Shown here: positions 31,125 to 43,300 of the stretch, piece by piece
How positions within the stretch are numbered: position 1 is the first letter of the stretch
How the letters are laid out: every line of letters begins with the position of its first letter
From: Eutreptiella sp. 'Long Island Sound 2002'
Lineage: Eukaryota > Euglenozoa > Euglenophyceae > Eutreptiales > Eutreptiaceae
Reading direction: 5' to 3'
NCBI GenBank assembly: GCA_964036045.1
Contig: OZ038378.1
Coordinates: forward strand, 142,514,933-142,578,932
Length of the DNA stretch: 64,000 nt
The notes under the pieces: model-generated
Seen by the model: the letters and a program-made list of their open reading frames with translations, nothing else
Databases searched by the model: none
Told to the model about the DNA's origin: nothing
Made by a program: the position numbers and the translations under genes

Positions 31125-34100
31125 CACGCTTTGTTGCGTGGCCCCTCGAGTTGGGGTTGGGGGCGCACAATCCACGCTTTGTTGCGTGGCCCCACGAGTT
31201 GGGGTTAGGGACTCACAATCCACGCTTTGTTGCGTGGCCCCTCGAGTTGGGGTTAGGGACTCCCAATCCAAGCTTTGTTGCGTGGCCCCTCGAGTTGGGG
31301 TTAGGGACTCACAATCCACGCTTTGTTGTGTGGCCCCTCGAGTTGGGGTTGGGGGCTCAAAATCCACGCTTTGTTGCGTGGCCCCTCGAGTTGGGGTTAC
31401 GGGCTCACAATCCACGCTTTGTTGCGTGGCCCCTCGAGTTGGGGTTAGGGATTCCCAATCCACGCTTTTGTTGTGTGGCCCCACGAGTTGGGGTTAGGGA
31501 CTCACTTTTCACGCTTTGTTGCGTGGCCCCACGAGTTGGCGTTGGGGGCTCACAATGCACGCTTTGTTGCGTGGCCCCTCGAGTTGGGGTTAGGGACTCA
31601 CAATACACGCTTTGTTGCCTGGTCCCTCGAGTTGGGGTTAGGGACTCACAATCCACGCTTTGTTGCGTGGCCCCTCGAGTTGGGGTTAGGGACTCACAAT
31701 ATACGCTTTGTTGCGTGGCCCCTCGAGTTAGGGTTAGGGACTCACAATCCACGCTTTGTTGCGTGGCCCCTCGAGTTGGGGTTAGGGACTCACAATCCAC
31801 GCTTTGTTGCGTGGCCCCTCGAGTTGGGGTTAGGGACTCACAATCCACGCTTTGTTGCGTGGCCCCTCGAGTTGGGGTTAGGGATTCCCAATCCACGCTT
31901 TGTTGCGTGGCCCCTCGAGTTGGGGTTGGGTGCTCACAATCGACTCTTTGTTGCGTGGCCCCTCGAGTTGGGGTTAGGGGCTCACAATCCACGCTTTGTT
32001 GCGTGCCCCCTCAAGTTGGGGTTAGGGATTCCCAATCCACGCTTTGTTGCGTGGCCCCACGAGTTGGGGTTAGGGACTCACAATCCACGCTTTGTTGCGT
32101 GGCCCCTCGAGTTGGGGTTAGGGATTCACAATCCACGCTTTGTTGCGTGGCTCCACGAGTTGGGGTTAGGGACTCACAATCCACGCTTTGTTGCGTGGTC
32201 CCTCCAGTTGGGGTTAGGGACTCACAATGCACGCTTTGTTGTGTGGCCCCTCGAGTTTGGGTTACGGGCTCACAATCCACGCTTTGTTGCGTGGCCCCTC
32301 GAGTTGGGGTTAGGGACTCACAATCCACGCTTTGTTGCGTGGCCCCTCGAGTTGGGGTTAGGGACTCACAATCCACGCTTTGTTGCGTGGCCCCTCGAGT
32401 TGGGGTTAGGGACTCACAATCCACACTTTGTTGCGTGGCTTCTCCAGTTGGGGTTAGGGACTCACAATCCACGCTTTGTTGCGTGGCCCCTCGAGTTGGG
32501 GTTAGGGACTCACAATCCACGCTTTGTTGCGTGGCCCCTCGAGTTGGGGTTAGGGACTCACAATCCACGCTTTGTTGCGTGGCCCCTCGAGTTGGGGTTA
32601 GGGACTCACAATCCACGCTTTGTTGCGTGGCTTCTCCAGTTGGGGTTAGGGACTCACAATCCACGCTGTGTTGTGTGGCCCCACGAGTTGGGGGTGGGGG
32701 TTCACAATCGACTCTTTGTTGCATGGCCCCTCGAGTTGGGGTTAGGGGCTCACAATCCACGCTTTGTTGCGTGGCCCCTTGAGTGGGGTTTAGGGACTCA
32801 CAATCCACGCTTTGTTGCGTGGCTTCTCCAGCTTGGGTTAGGTACTCACAATGCACGCTTTGTTGCGTGGCCCCACGAATTGGCGTTGGGGGCTCACAAT
32901 CGACTCTTTGTTGCGTGGCCCCTCGATTTGGGGTTAGGGACTCACAATCCACACTTTGTTGCGTGGCCCCTTGAGTTGGGGTTAGGGACTCACAATCCAC
33001 GCTTTGTTGCGTGGCCCCTCGAGTTGGGGTTAGGGACTCACAATCCACGCTTTGTTGCGTGGCCCCTCGAGTTGGGGTTAGGGATTCCCAATCCACGCTT
33101 TGTTGCGTGGCCCCTCGAGTTGGGGTTAGGGACTCACAATCCACGCTTTGTTGCGTGGCCCCTCGAGTTGGGGTTAGGGATTCCCAATCCACGCTTTTGT
33201 TGTGTGGCCCCACGAGTTGGGGTCAGGGACTCACTTTTCACGCTTTGTTGCGTGGCCCCACGAGTTGGCGTTGGGGGCTCACAATCCACGCTTTGTTGCG
33301 TGGCCCCACGAGTTGGGGTTAGGGACTCACAATCCACGCTTTGTTGCGTGGCCCCTCGAGTTGGGGTTAGGGACTCACAATACACGCTTTGTTGCGTGGC
33401 CCCTCGAGTTGGGGTTAGGGACTCACAATCCACGCTTTGTTGTGTGGCTTCTCCAGTTGGGGTTAGGGACTCACAATCCACGCTTTGTTGCGTGGCCCCA
33501 CGAGTTCGGGTTGGGGGCTCACAATCGACTCTTTGTTGCGTGGCCCCTCGATTTGGGGTTAGGGGCTCACAATCCACGCTTTGTTGCGTGCCCCCTCAAG
33601 TTGGGGTTAGGGATTCCCAATCCACGCTTTGTTGCGTGGCCCCACGAGTTGGGGTTAGGGACTCACAATACACGCTTTTTTGCGTGGCCCCTCGAGTTGG
33701 GGTTAGGGATTCACAATCCACGCTTTGTTGCGTGGCCCCACGAGTTGGGGTTAGGGACTCACAATCCACGCTTTGTTGCGTGGTCCCTCCAGTTGGGGTT
33801 AGGGACTCACAATGCACGCTTTGTTGTGTGGCCCCTCGAGTTTGGGTTAGGGGCTCACAATCCACGCTTTGTTGCCCGGCCCGACGAGTTGGGGTTAGGG
33901 ACTCACAATCCACGCTTTGTTGCGTGGCCCCTCGAGTTGGGGTTAGGGACTCACAATCCACGCTTTGTTGCGTGGCCCCTCGAGTTGGGGTTAGGGACTC
34001 ACAATCCACGCTTTGTTGCGTGGCCCCTCGAGTTGGGGTTAGGGACTCACAATCCACGCTTTGTTGCGTGGTTTCTCCGGTTGGGGTTAGGGACTCACAA

Positions 34101-37100
34101 TCCACGCTGTGTTGCGTGGCCCCACGAGTTGGGGGTGGGGGTTCACAATCGACTCTTTGTTGCATGGCCCCCCGAGTTGGGGTTAGGGGCTCACAATCCA
34201 CGCTTTGTTGCGTGGCCCCTTGAGTGGGGTTTAGGGACTCACAATCCACGCTTTGTTGCGTGGCTTCTCCAGCTAGGGTTAGGTACTCACAATGCACGCT
34301 TTGTTGCGTGGCCCCACGAGTTCGGGTTGGGGGCTCACAATCGACTCTTTGTTGCGTGGCCCCTCGATTTGGGGTTAGGGACTCACAATCCACACTTTGT
34401 TGCGTGGCCCCTTGAGTTGGGGTTAGGGATTCCCAATCCACGCTTTGTTGCGTGGCCCCACGAGTTGGGGTTAGGGACTCACAATCCACGCTTTGTTGCG
34501 TGGCCCCACGAGTTGGAGTTAGGGAGTCACAATCCACCCTTTGTTGCGTGGCCCCGCGAGTTGGGGTTGGGGGCTCACAATCCACGCTTTGTTGCGTGGC
34601 CCCTCGAGTTGGGGTTAGGGACTCACAATCCACTCTTTGTTGCGTGGCCCCTCGAGTTGGGGTTACCGACTCACAATCCACGCTTTGTTGCGTGGCTTCT
34701 CCAGTTGGGGTTAGGGACTCACAATCCACGCTTTGTTGCGTGGCCCCACGAGTTGGGTTTGGGGGCTCACAATCGACTCTTTGTTGCGTGGCTTCTCCAG
34801 TTGGGGTTAGGGGCTCACAATCCACGCTTTGTTGCGTGGCCCCTTGAGTGGGGGTTAGGGGCTCACAATCCACGCTTTGTTGTGTGGCCCCTCAAGTTGG
34901 GGTTAGGGATTCCCAATCCACGCTTTGTTGTGTGGCCCCACGAGTTGGGGTTAGGGGCTCAAAATCCACGCTTTGTTGCGTGGCCCCACCAGCTGGGGTT
35001 AGGGACTCACAATCCACGCTTTGTTGCGTGGCCCCTCGAGTTGGGGTTAGGGGCTCACAATCCACGCTTTGTTGCGTGCCCCCTCAAGTTGGGGTTAGAG
35101 ATTCCCAATCCACGCTTTGTTGTGTGGCCCCACGAGTTGGGGTTAGGGACTCACAATCGACTCTTTGTTGCGTGGCCCCTCGAGTTGGGGTTATGGGCTC
35201 ACAATCCATGCTTTGTTGCGTGGCCCCTTGAGTGGGGGTTAGGGACTCACAATCCACGCTTTGTTGCGTGGCCCCTCGAGTTGGGGTTAGGGGCTCACAA
35301 TCCACGCTTTGTTGTGTGGCCCCTTGAGTTGGGGTCAGGGACTGACAATCCACGCTTTGTTGCGTGGCCCCTTGAGTGGGGTTTAGGGACTCACAATCCA
35401 CGCTTTGTTGCGTGGCTTCTCCAGCTGGGGTTAGGTACTCACAATGCACGCTTTGTTGCGTGGCCCCACGAATTGGCGTTGGGGGCTCACAATCGACTCT
35501 TTGTTGCGTGGCCCCTCGATTTGGGGTTAGGGACTCACAATCCACACTTTGTTGCGTGGCCCCTTGAGTTGGGGTTAGGGACTCACAATCCACGCTTTGT
35601 TGCGTGGCCCCTCGAGTTGGGGTTAGGGACTCACAATCCACGCTTTGTTGCGTGGCCCCTCGAGTTGGGGTTAGGGATTCCCAATCCACGCTTTGTTGCG
35701 TGGCCCCTCGAGTTGGGGTTAGGGACTCACAATCCACGCTTTGTTGCGTGGCCCCTCGAGTTGGGGTTAGGGATTCCCAATCCACGCTTTTGTTGTGTGG
35801 CCCCACGAGTTGGGGTCAGGGACTCACTTTTCACGCTTTGTTGCGTGGCCCCACGAGTTGGCGTTGGGGGCTCACAATCCACGCTTTGTTGCGTGGCCCC
35901 ACGAGTTGGGGTTAGGGACTCACAATCCACGCTTTGTTGCGTGGCCCCTCGAGTTGGGGTTAGGGACTCACAATACACGCTTTGTTGCGTGGCCCCTCGA
36001 GTTGGGGTTAGGGACTCACAATCCACGCTTTGTTGTGTGGCTTCTCCAGTTGGGGTTAGGGACTCACAATCCACGCTTTGTTGCGTGGCCCCACGAGTTC
36101 GGGTTGGGGGCTCACAATCGACTCTTTGTTGCGTGGCCCCTCGATTTGGGGTTAGGGGCTCACAATCCACGCTTTGTTGCGTGCCCCCTCAAGTTGGGGT
36201 TAGGGATTCCCAATCCACGCTTTGTTGCGTGGCCCCACGAGTTGGGGTTAGGGACTCACAATACACGCTTTGTTGCGTGGCCCCTCGAGTTGGGGTTAGG
36301 GATTCACAATCCACGCTTTGTTGCGTGGCCCCACGAGTTGGGGTTAGGGACTCACAATCCACGCTTTGTTGCGTGGTCCCTCCAGTTGGGGTTAGGGACT
36401 CACAATGCACGCTTTGTTGTGTGGCCCCTCGAGTTTGGGTTAGGGGCTCACAATCCACGCTTTGTTGCGTGGCCCGACGAGTTGGGGTTAGGGACTCACA
36501 ATCCACGCTTTGTTGCGTGGCCTCTCGAGTTGGGGTTAGGGACTCACAATCCACGCTTTGTTGCGTGGCCCCTCGAGTTGGGGTTAGGGACTCACAATCC
36601 ACGCTTTGTTGCGTGGCCCCTCGAGTTGGGGTTAGGGACTCACAATCCACGCTTTGTTGCGTGGTTTCTCGAGTTGGGGTTAGGGACTCACAATCCACGC
36701 TGTGTTGCGTGGCCCCACGAGTTGGGGGTGGGGGTTCACAATCGACTCTTTGTTGCATGGCCCCCCGAGTTGGGGTTAGGGGCTCACAATCCACGCTTTG
36801 TTGCGTGGCCCCTTGAGTGGGGTTTAGGGACTCACAATCCACGCTTTGTTGCGTGGCTTCTCCAGCTAGGGTTAGGTACTCACAATGCACGCTTTGTTGC
36901 GTGGCCCCACGAGTTCGGGTTGGGGGCTCACAATCGACTCTTTGTTGCGTGGCCCCTCGATTTGGGGTTAGGGACTCACAATCCACACTTTGTTGCGTGG
37001 CCCCTTGAGTTGGGGTTAGGGATTCCCAATCCACGCTTTGTTGCGTGGCCCCACGAGTTGGGGTTAGGGACTCACAATCCACGCTTTGTTGCGTGGCCCC

Positions 37101-38014
37101 ACGAGTTGGAGTTAGGGAGTCACAATCCACCCTTTGTTGCGTGGCCCCGCGAGTTGGGGTTGGGGGCTCACAATCCACGCTTTGTTGCGTGGCCCCTCGA
37201 GTTGGGGTTACCGACTCACAATCCACGCTTTGTTGCGTGGCTTCTCCAGTTGGGGTTAGGGACTCACAATCCACGCTTTGTTGCGTGGCCCCACGAGTTG
37301 GGTTTGGGGGCTCACAATCGACTCTTTGTTGCGTGGCTTCTCCAGTTGGGGTTAGGGGCTCACAATCCACGCTTTGTTGCGTGGCCCCTTGAGTGGGGGT
37401 TAGGGGCTCACAATCCACGCTTTGTTGCGTGGCCCCTCAAGTTGGGGTTAGGGATTCCCAATCCACGCTTTGTTGTGTGGCCCCACGAGTTGGGGTTAGG
37501 GGCTCAAAATCCACGCTTTGTTGCGTGGCCCCACGAGCTGGGGTTAGGGACTCACAATCCACGCTTTGTTGCGTGGCCCCTCGAGTTGGGGTTAGGGGCT
37601 CACAATCCACGCTTTGTTGCGTGCCCCCTCAAGTTGGGGTTAGAGATTCCCAATCCACGCTTTGTTGTGTGGCCCCACGAGTTGGGTTTGGGGGCTCACA
37701 ATCGACTCTTTGTTGCGTGGCCCCTCGAGTTGGGGTTAGGGGCTCACAATCCATGCTTTGTTGCGTGGCCCCTTGAGTGGGGGTTAGGGACTCACAATCC
37801 ACGCTTTGTTGCGTGGCCCCTCGAGTTGGGGTTAGGGGCTCACAATCCACGCTTTGTTGTGTGGCCCCTTGAGTTGGGGTCAGGGACTGACAATCCACGC
37901 TTTGTTGCGTGGCCCCTCAAGTTGAGGTTAGGGATTCCCAATCCACGCTGTGTTGTGTGGCCCCTCCAGTTGGGGTTAGGGACTCACAATCCACGCTTTG
38001 TTGCGTCAATCGAC
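31125..38014 (+). repeat. 48-bp satellite array, about 143 units, with higher-order structure
   Basis: The consensus unit has the dyad box CCACGCTTTGTTGCGTGG, then CCCCTCGAGTTGGGG, TTAGGGACTCACAAT. Variants (for example GGCTTCTCCAG, AATCGACTC, GATTCCCAATC, and a 49-bp unit with an extra T) recur in the same order at fixed distances. The 49-bp unit lies at about 31463, 33193 and 35786 (spacings 1,729 and 2,593 bp, that is 36 and 54 units plus one base), and about 2.1 kb after 33200 is nearly repeated after 35795. The unit length is a multiple of 3 and two plus-strand frames lack stops, so very long ORFs arise; I do not treat them as genes. Confidence 0.95.
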
Positions 38015-38150
38015 ACTTTGTTGCAAAGTAAGGGGCCACACAACAAAGCATGGATTGTGAGTACCTAACCCCAACATAAGGGCCCCCACACAAAAGCGCG
38101 GATTGCGAGCCCCTAACCCCAACTCGGGGGCTACGCAACAAAGGGGGAGC
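38015..38150 (-). repeat. Inverted block of 48-bp satellite with fold-back junction
   Basis: ACTTTG-TTG-CAAAGT (38015-38029) is a perfect hairpin at the switch point. After it the 48-bp unit runs in reverse for about two and a half diverged copies (AACAAAGC..., CCTAACCCCAAC...), then passes to the 170-bp satellite. Confidence 0.85.
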
Positions 38151-40251
38151 CCTAAGCGCAATGGGGAACAAAATCAGAAGTCAAAACCTACGCTACGGAT
38201 CACCATGATGCATCACGCAACGAAGCGTGGATTCAGAGATTGTCCCGGTTTCCTCAATAGCACCGGAGGGTTGGGGCCCAAAAGAGGGCGGCAATGCTAC
38301 GTTACCCCTGCATTCTTGGGGGCCCCAACAAAGGGGAACAAAATCACAAGTCAAAACCTACGCTACGGATTACCATGATGCACCACGCAACAAAGCGTGG
38401 ATTCAAAGATTGTCCCGGTTTCCTCAATAGCACCGGAAGGTTGGGGCCCAAAAGAGGGCGGAAATGCTACGTCACCGCTGCATTCTCGGGGGTCCCCAAC
38501 AAAGGGGAACAAAATCAGAAGTCAAAACCTACGCTACGGATCACCATGATGCATCACGCAACAAAGCGTGGATTCAGAGATTGTCCCGGTTTCCTCAATA
38601 GCACCGGAAGGTTGGGGCCCAAAAGAGGGCGGCAATGCTACGTTACCCCCGCATTCTTGGGGGCCCCAACAAAGGGGAACAAAATCAGAAGTCAAAACGT
38701 ACGCTACGGATCACCATGATGCACCACGCAACAAAGCGTGGATTCAAAGATTGTCCCGGTTTCCTCAATAGCATCGGAAGATTGGGGCCCAAAAAAGGGC
38801 GGCAATGCTACGTCACCCCTGCATTCTTGGGGGCCCCAACAAAGGGGAAGAAAATCAGAAGTCAAAACGTACGCTACGGATCACCATGATGCACCACGCA
38901 ACAAAGCGTGGATTCAAAGATTGTCCCGGTTTCCTCAATAGCATCGGAAGATTGGGGCCCAAAAAAGGGCGGCAATGCTACGTCACCCCTGCATTCTTGG
39001 GGGCCCCAACAAAGGGGAAGAAAATCAGAAGTCAAAACCTACACTACGGATCACCATGATGCACCACGCAACAAAGCGTGGATTCAAAGATTGTCCCGGT
39101 TTCCTCAATAGCACCGGAAGGTTGGGGCCCAAAAGAGGGCGGCAATGCTACGTTACCCCCGCATTCTTGGGGGCCCCAACAAAGGGGAACAAAATCAGAA
39201 GTCAAAACCTACGCTACGGATCACCATGATGCACCACGCAACAAAGCGTGGATTCAAAGATTGTCCCGGTTTCCTCAATAGCACTGGAAGGTTGGGGCCC
39301 AAAAGAGGGCGGAAATGCTACGTCACCCCTGCATTCTTGGCGGCCCCAACAAAGGGGAACAAAATCAGAAGTCAAAACGTACGCTACGGATCACCATGAT
39401 GCACCACGCAACAAAGCGTGGATTCAGAGATTGTCCCGGTTTCCTCAATAGCATCGGAAGATTGGGGCCCAAAAAAGGGCGGCAATGCTACGTCACCCCT
39501 GCATTCTTGGGGGCCCCAACAAAGGGAAAGAAAATCAGAAGTCAAAACCTACACTACGGATCACCATGATGCACCACGCAACAAAGCGTGGATTCAGAGA
39601 TTGTCCCGGTTTCCTCAATAGCACCGGAAGGTTGGGGCCCAAAAGAGGGCGGCAATGCTACGTCACCCCTGCATTCTTGGGGGCCCCAACAAAGGGGAAC
39701 AAAATCAGAAGTCAAAACCTACGCTACGGATCACCATGATGCACCACACAACAAAGCGTGGATTCAAAGATTGTCCCGGTTTCCTCAATAGCACCGGAAG
39801 GTTGGGGCCCAAAAGAGGGCGGAAATGCTACGGCACCGCTGCATTCTCGGGGGTCCCCAACAAAGGGGAACAAAGTCAGAAGTCAAAACCTACGCTACGC
39901 ATCACCATGATGCACCACGCAACAAAGCGTGGATTCAGAGATTGTCCCGGTTTCCTCAATAGCATCGGAAGATTGGGGCCCAAAAAAGGGCGGAAATGCT
40001 ACGTCACCCCTGCATTCTCGGGGGTCCCCAACAAAGGGGAACAAAATCAGAAGTCAAAACCTACGCTACGGATCACCATGATGCACCACGCAACAAAGCG
40101 TGGTTTCAAAGATTGTCCCGGTTTCCTCAATAGCACCAGAAGGTTGGGGCCCAAAAGGGCGGAAATGCTACGACACTCCTGCATTCTCGGGGGTCCTCAA
40201 CAAAGGGGAACAAAATCCGAAGTCAAAACCTACGCTACGGGTCACCATGAT
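38150..40251 (+). repeat. 170-bp satellite array, forward, about 12 units
   Basis: The period is exactly 170 bp (matching points at 38738, 38908, 39078, 39248, 39418 and 39588). The unit contains CACGCAACAAAGCGTGG (reverse of the dyad box), GATTGTCCCGGTTTCCTCAA, GGTTGGGGCCCAAAAGAGGG, and AAGTCAAAACCTACGCTACG. A few units differ by a base because of GGGGGCCCC versus GGGGGTCCCC. No gene is implied. Confidence 0.95.
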
Positions 40252-40338
40252 GCCCCTAGTGGCCCCTAGTATCTCGAAATATGGGTCTCTAGTACGGCGA
40301 GACACCCAAATGGTTGCACTACGCGCGCATTGCGTGTG
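40252..40338. other. Unique centre between inverted 170-bp arrays
   Basis: These 87 bp are without satellite similarity (CCCCTAGTGGCCCCTAGTATC, CGAAATATGGGTC, TTGCACTACGCGCGC). They separate forward and reverse arrays, so this is the symmetry point of a large inverted repeat. Confidence 0.85.
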
Positions 40339-43300
40339 GGGACCCCCGAGAATGCAGCGGTGACGTAGCATCTCCGCCCTCTTTTGGGCCCCAACCTTCC
40401 GGTGCTATTGAGGAAACCGGGACAATCTTTGAATCCACGCTTTGTTGCGTGGTGCATCATGGTGATCCGTAGCGTAGGTTTTGACTTCCGATTTTGTTCC
40501 CCTTTGTTGGGCCCCCCAAGAATGCAGGGGTGAAGTAGCATTGCCGCCCTCTTTTGGGCCCCAACCTTCTGGTGCTATTGAGGAAACCGGGACAATCTTT
40601 GAATCCACGCTTTGTTGCGTGATGCATCATGGTGATCCGTAGCGTAGGTTTTGACTTCTGATTTTGTTCCCCTTTGTTGGGGACCCCCGAGAATGCAGGG
40701 GTGACGTAGCATTTCCGCCGTCTTTTGGCCCCAACCTTCCGGTGCTATTGAGGAAACCGGGACAATCTTTGAATCCACGCTTTGTTGCGTGGTGCATCAT
40801 GGTGATCCGTAGCGTAGGTTTTGACTTCTAATTTTGTTCCCATTTGTTGGGGACCCCCGAGAATGCAGGGGTGACGTAGAATTTCCGACCTCTTTTGGGC
40901 CCCAACCTTCCGGTGCTATTGAGGAAACCGGGACAATCTCTGAATCCACGCTTTGTTGCGTGGTGCATCATGCTGACCCCTAGCGTAGGTTTTGACTTCT
41001 GATTTTGTTCCCCTTTGTTGGGGGCCCCGAGAATGCAGGGGTGACGTAGCATTTTCGCCCTCTTTTGCCCAACCTTCCGGTGCTATTGAGGAAACCGGGA
41101 CAATCTCTTAATCCACGCTTTGTGGCGTGGTGCATCATGGTGACCCGTAGCGAAGGTTTTGACTTCTGATTTTGTTTCCCTTTGATGGGGACCCCCGAGA
41201 ATGCAGGGGTGACGTAGCATTTCCGCCCTCTTTTGGCCCCAACCTTCCGCTGCTATTGAGGAAACCGGGACAATCTTTGAATCCACGCTTTGTTGCGTGG
41301 TGCATCATGGTGATCCGTAGCGTAGGTTTTGACTTCTGATTTTGTTCCCCTTTGTTGGGGCCCCCAAGAATGCAGGGGTGACGTAGCATTTCCGCCCTCT
41401 TTTGGCCCCAACCTTCCGGTGCTATTGAGGAAACCGGGACAATCTTTGAATCCACGCTTTGTTGCGTGGCGCATCATGGTGATCCGTAGCGTAGGTTTTG
41501 ACTTCTGATTTTGTTCCCCTTTGTTGGGGCCGCCAAGAATGCAGGGGTGACGTAGCATTTCCGCCCTTTTTTGGGCCCCAACCTTCCGGTGCTATTGAGG
41601 AAACCGGGACAATCTCTGAATCCACGCTTTGTTGCGTGGTGCATCATGGTGACCCGTAGCGTAGGTTTTGACTTCTGATTTTGTTCCCCTTTGATGGGGA
41701 CCCCCGAGAATGCATAGGTGACGTAGCATTTCCGCCCTCTTTTGGCCCCAACCTTCCGGTGCTATTGAGGAAACCGGGACAATCTCTGAATCCACGCTTT
41801 GTTGCGTGGTGCATCATGCTGATCCATAGCGTAGGTTTTGACTTCTGATTTTGTTCCCCTTTGTTGGGGACCCCCAAGAATGCAGCGGTGACGTAGCATT
41901 TTCGCCCTCTTTTGGCCCCAACCTTCCGGTGCTATTGAGGAAACCGGGACAATCTTTGAATCCACGGTTTGTTGCGTGATGCATCATGGTGACCCGTAGC
42001 GAAGGTTTTGACTTCTGATTCTGTTTCCCTTCGATGGGGACCCCCGAGAATGCAGGGGTGACGTAGCATTACCGCCCTTTTTTGGGCCCCAACCTTCCGG
42101 TGCTATTGAGGAAACCGGGACAATCTTTGAATCCACGCTTTGTTGCGTGGTGCATCATGGTGACCCGTAGCGTAGGTTTTGACTTCTGATTTTGTTCCCC
42201 TTTGATGGGGCCCCCCGAGAATGCAGGGGTCACGTAGCATTTCCGCCCTTTTTTGGGCCCCAACCTTCCGGTGCTATTGAGGAAACCGGGACAATCTTTG
42301 AATCCACGTTTTGTTGCGTGGTGCATCATGCTGACCCCTAGCGTAGGTTTTGACTTCTGACTTTGTTCCCCTTTGTTGGGGACCCCCGAGAATGCAGGGG
42401 TGACCTAGCATTTCCGCCTTTTTTTGGGCCCCAACCTCCCGGTGCTATTGAGGAGACCGGGACAATCTCTGAATCCACGCTTTGTTGCGTGGTGCACCAT
42501 AGTGATCCGTAGTGTAGGTTTTGACTTCTGATTTTGTTCCCCTTTGGTGGGGACCCCCGAGAATGCAGGGGTGACGTAGCATTTTCGCCCTCTTTTGGCC
42601 CCAACCTTCCGGTGCTATTGAGGAAACCGGGACAATCTTTGAATCCACGCTTTGTTTCGCGATGCATCATGGTGACCCGTAGCGAAGGTTTTGACTTCTG
42701 ATTTTGTTTCCCTTTGATGGGGACCCCCGAGAATGCAGGGGTGACGTAGCATTTCCGCCCTTCTTTGGGCCCCAACCTTCCGGTGCTATTGAGGAAACCG
42801 GGACAATCTCTTAATCCACGCTTTGTTGCGTGGTGCATCATGGTGATCCGTAGCGTAGGTTTTGACTTCTGATTTTGTTCCCTTTTGTTGGGGCCCCCAA
42901 GAATGCAGGGGTAACGTAGCATTTCAGCCCTCTTTTGGGCCCCAACCTTCCGGTGCTATTGAGGAAACCGGGACAATCTCTGAATCCACGCTTTGTTGCG
43001 TGATGCATCATGGTGATCCGTAGCGTAGGTTTTGACTTCTGATTTTGTTCCCCTTTGTTGGGGCCCCCAAGAATGCAGGGGTGACGTAGCATTTTCGCCC
43101 TCTTTTGGGCCCCAACCTTCCGCTGCTATTGAGGAAACCGGGACAATCTCTGAATCCACGCTTTGTTGCGTGGTGCATCATGCTGACCCCTAGCGTAGGT
43201 TTTGACTTCTGATTTTGTTCCCCTTTGTTGGGGACCCCCGAGAATGTAGGGGTGACGTAGCATTTCCGACCTCTTTTGGGCCCCAACCTTCCGGTGCTAT

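Noticed and set aside
31151-38068. ORFs of 543, 916, 1204 and 757 codons and long minus-strand ORFs in the 48-bp array
   Set aside because: The unit is 48 bp (16 codons) and two plus-strand frames of the consensus lack stops, so long frames are automatic. They overlap in different frames with equal quality, and the one-base variant unit switches between them. A ribosome-profiling signal would be needed to revive the idea.
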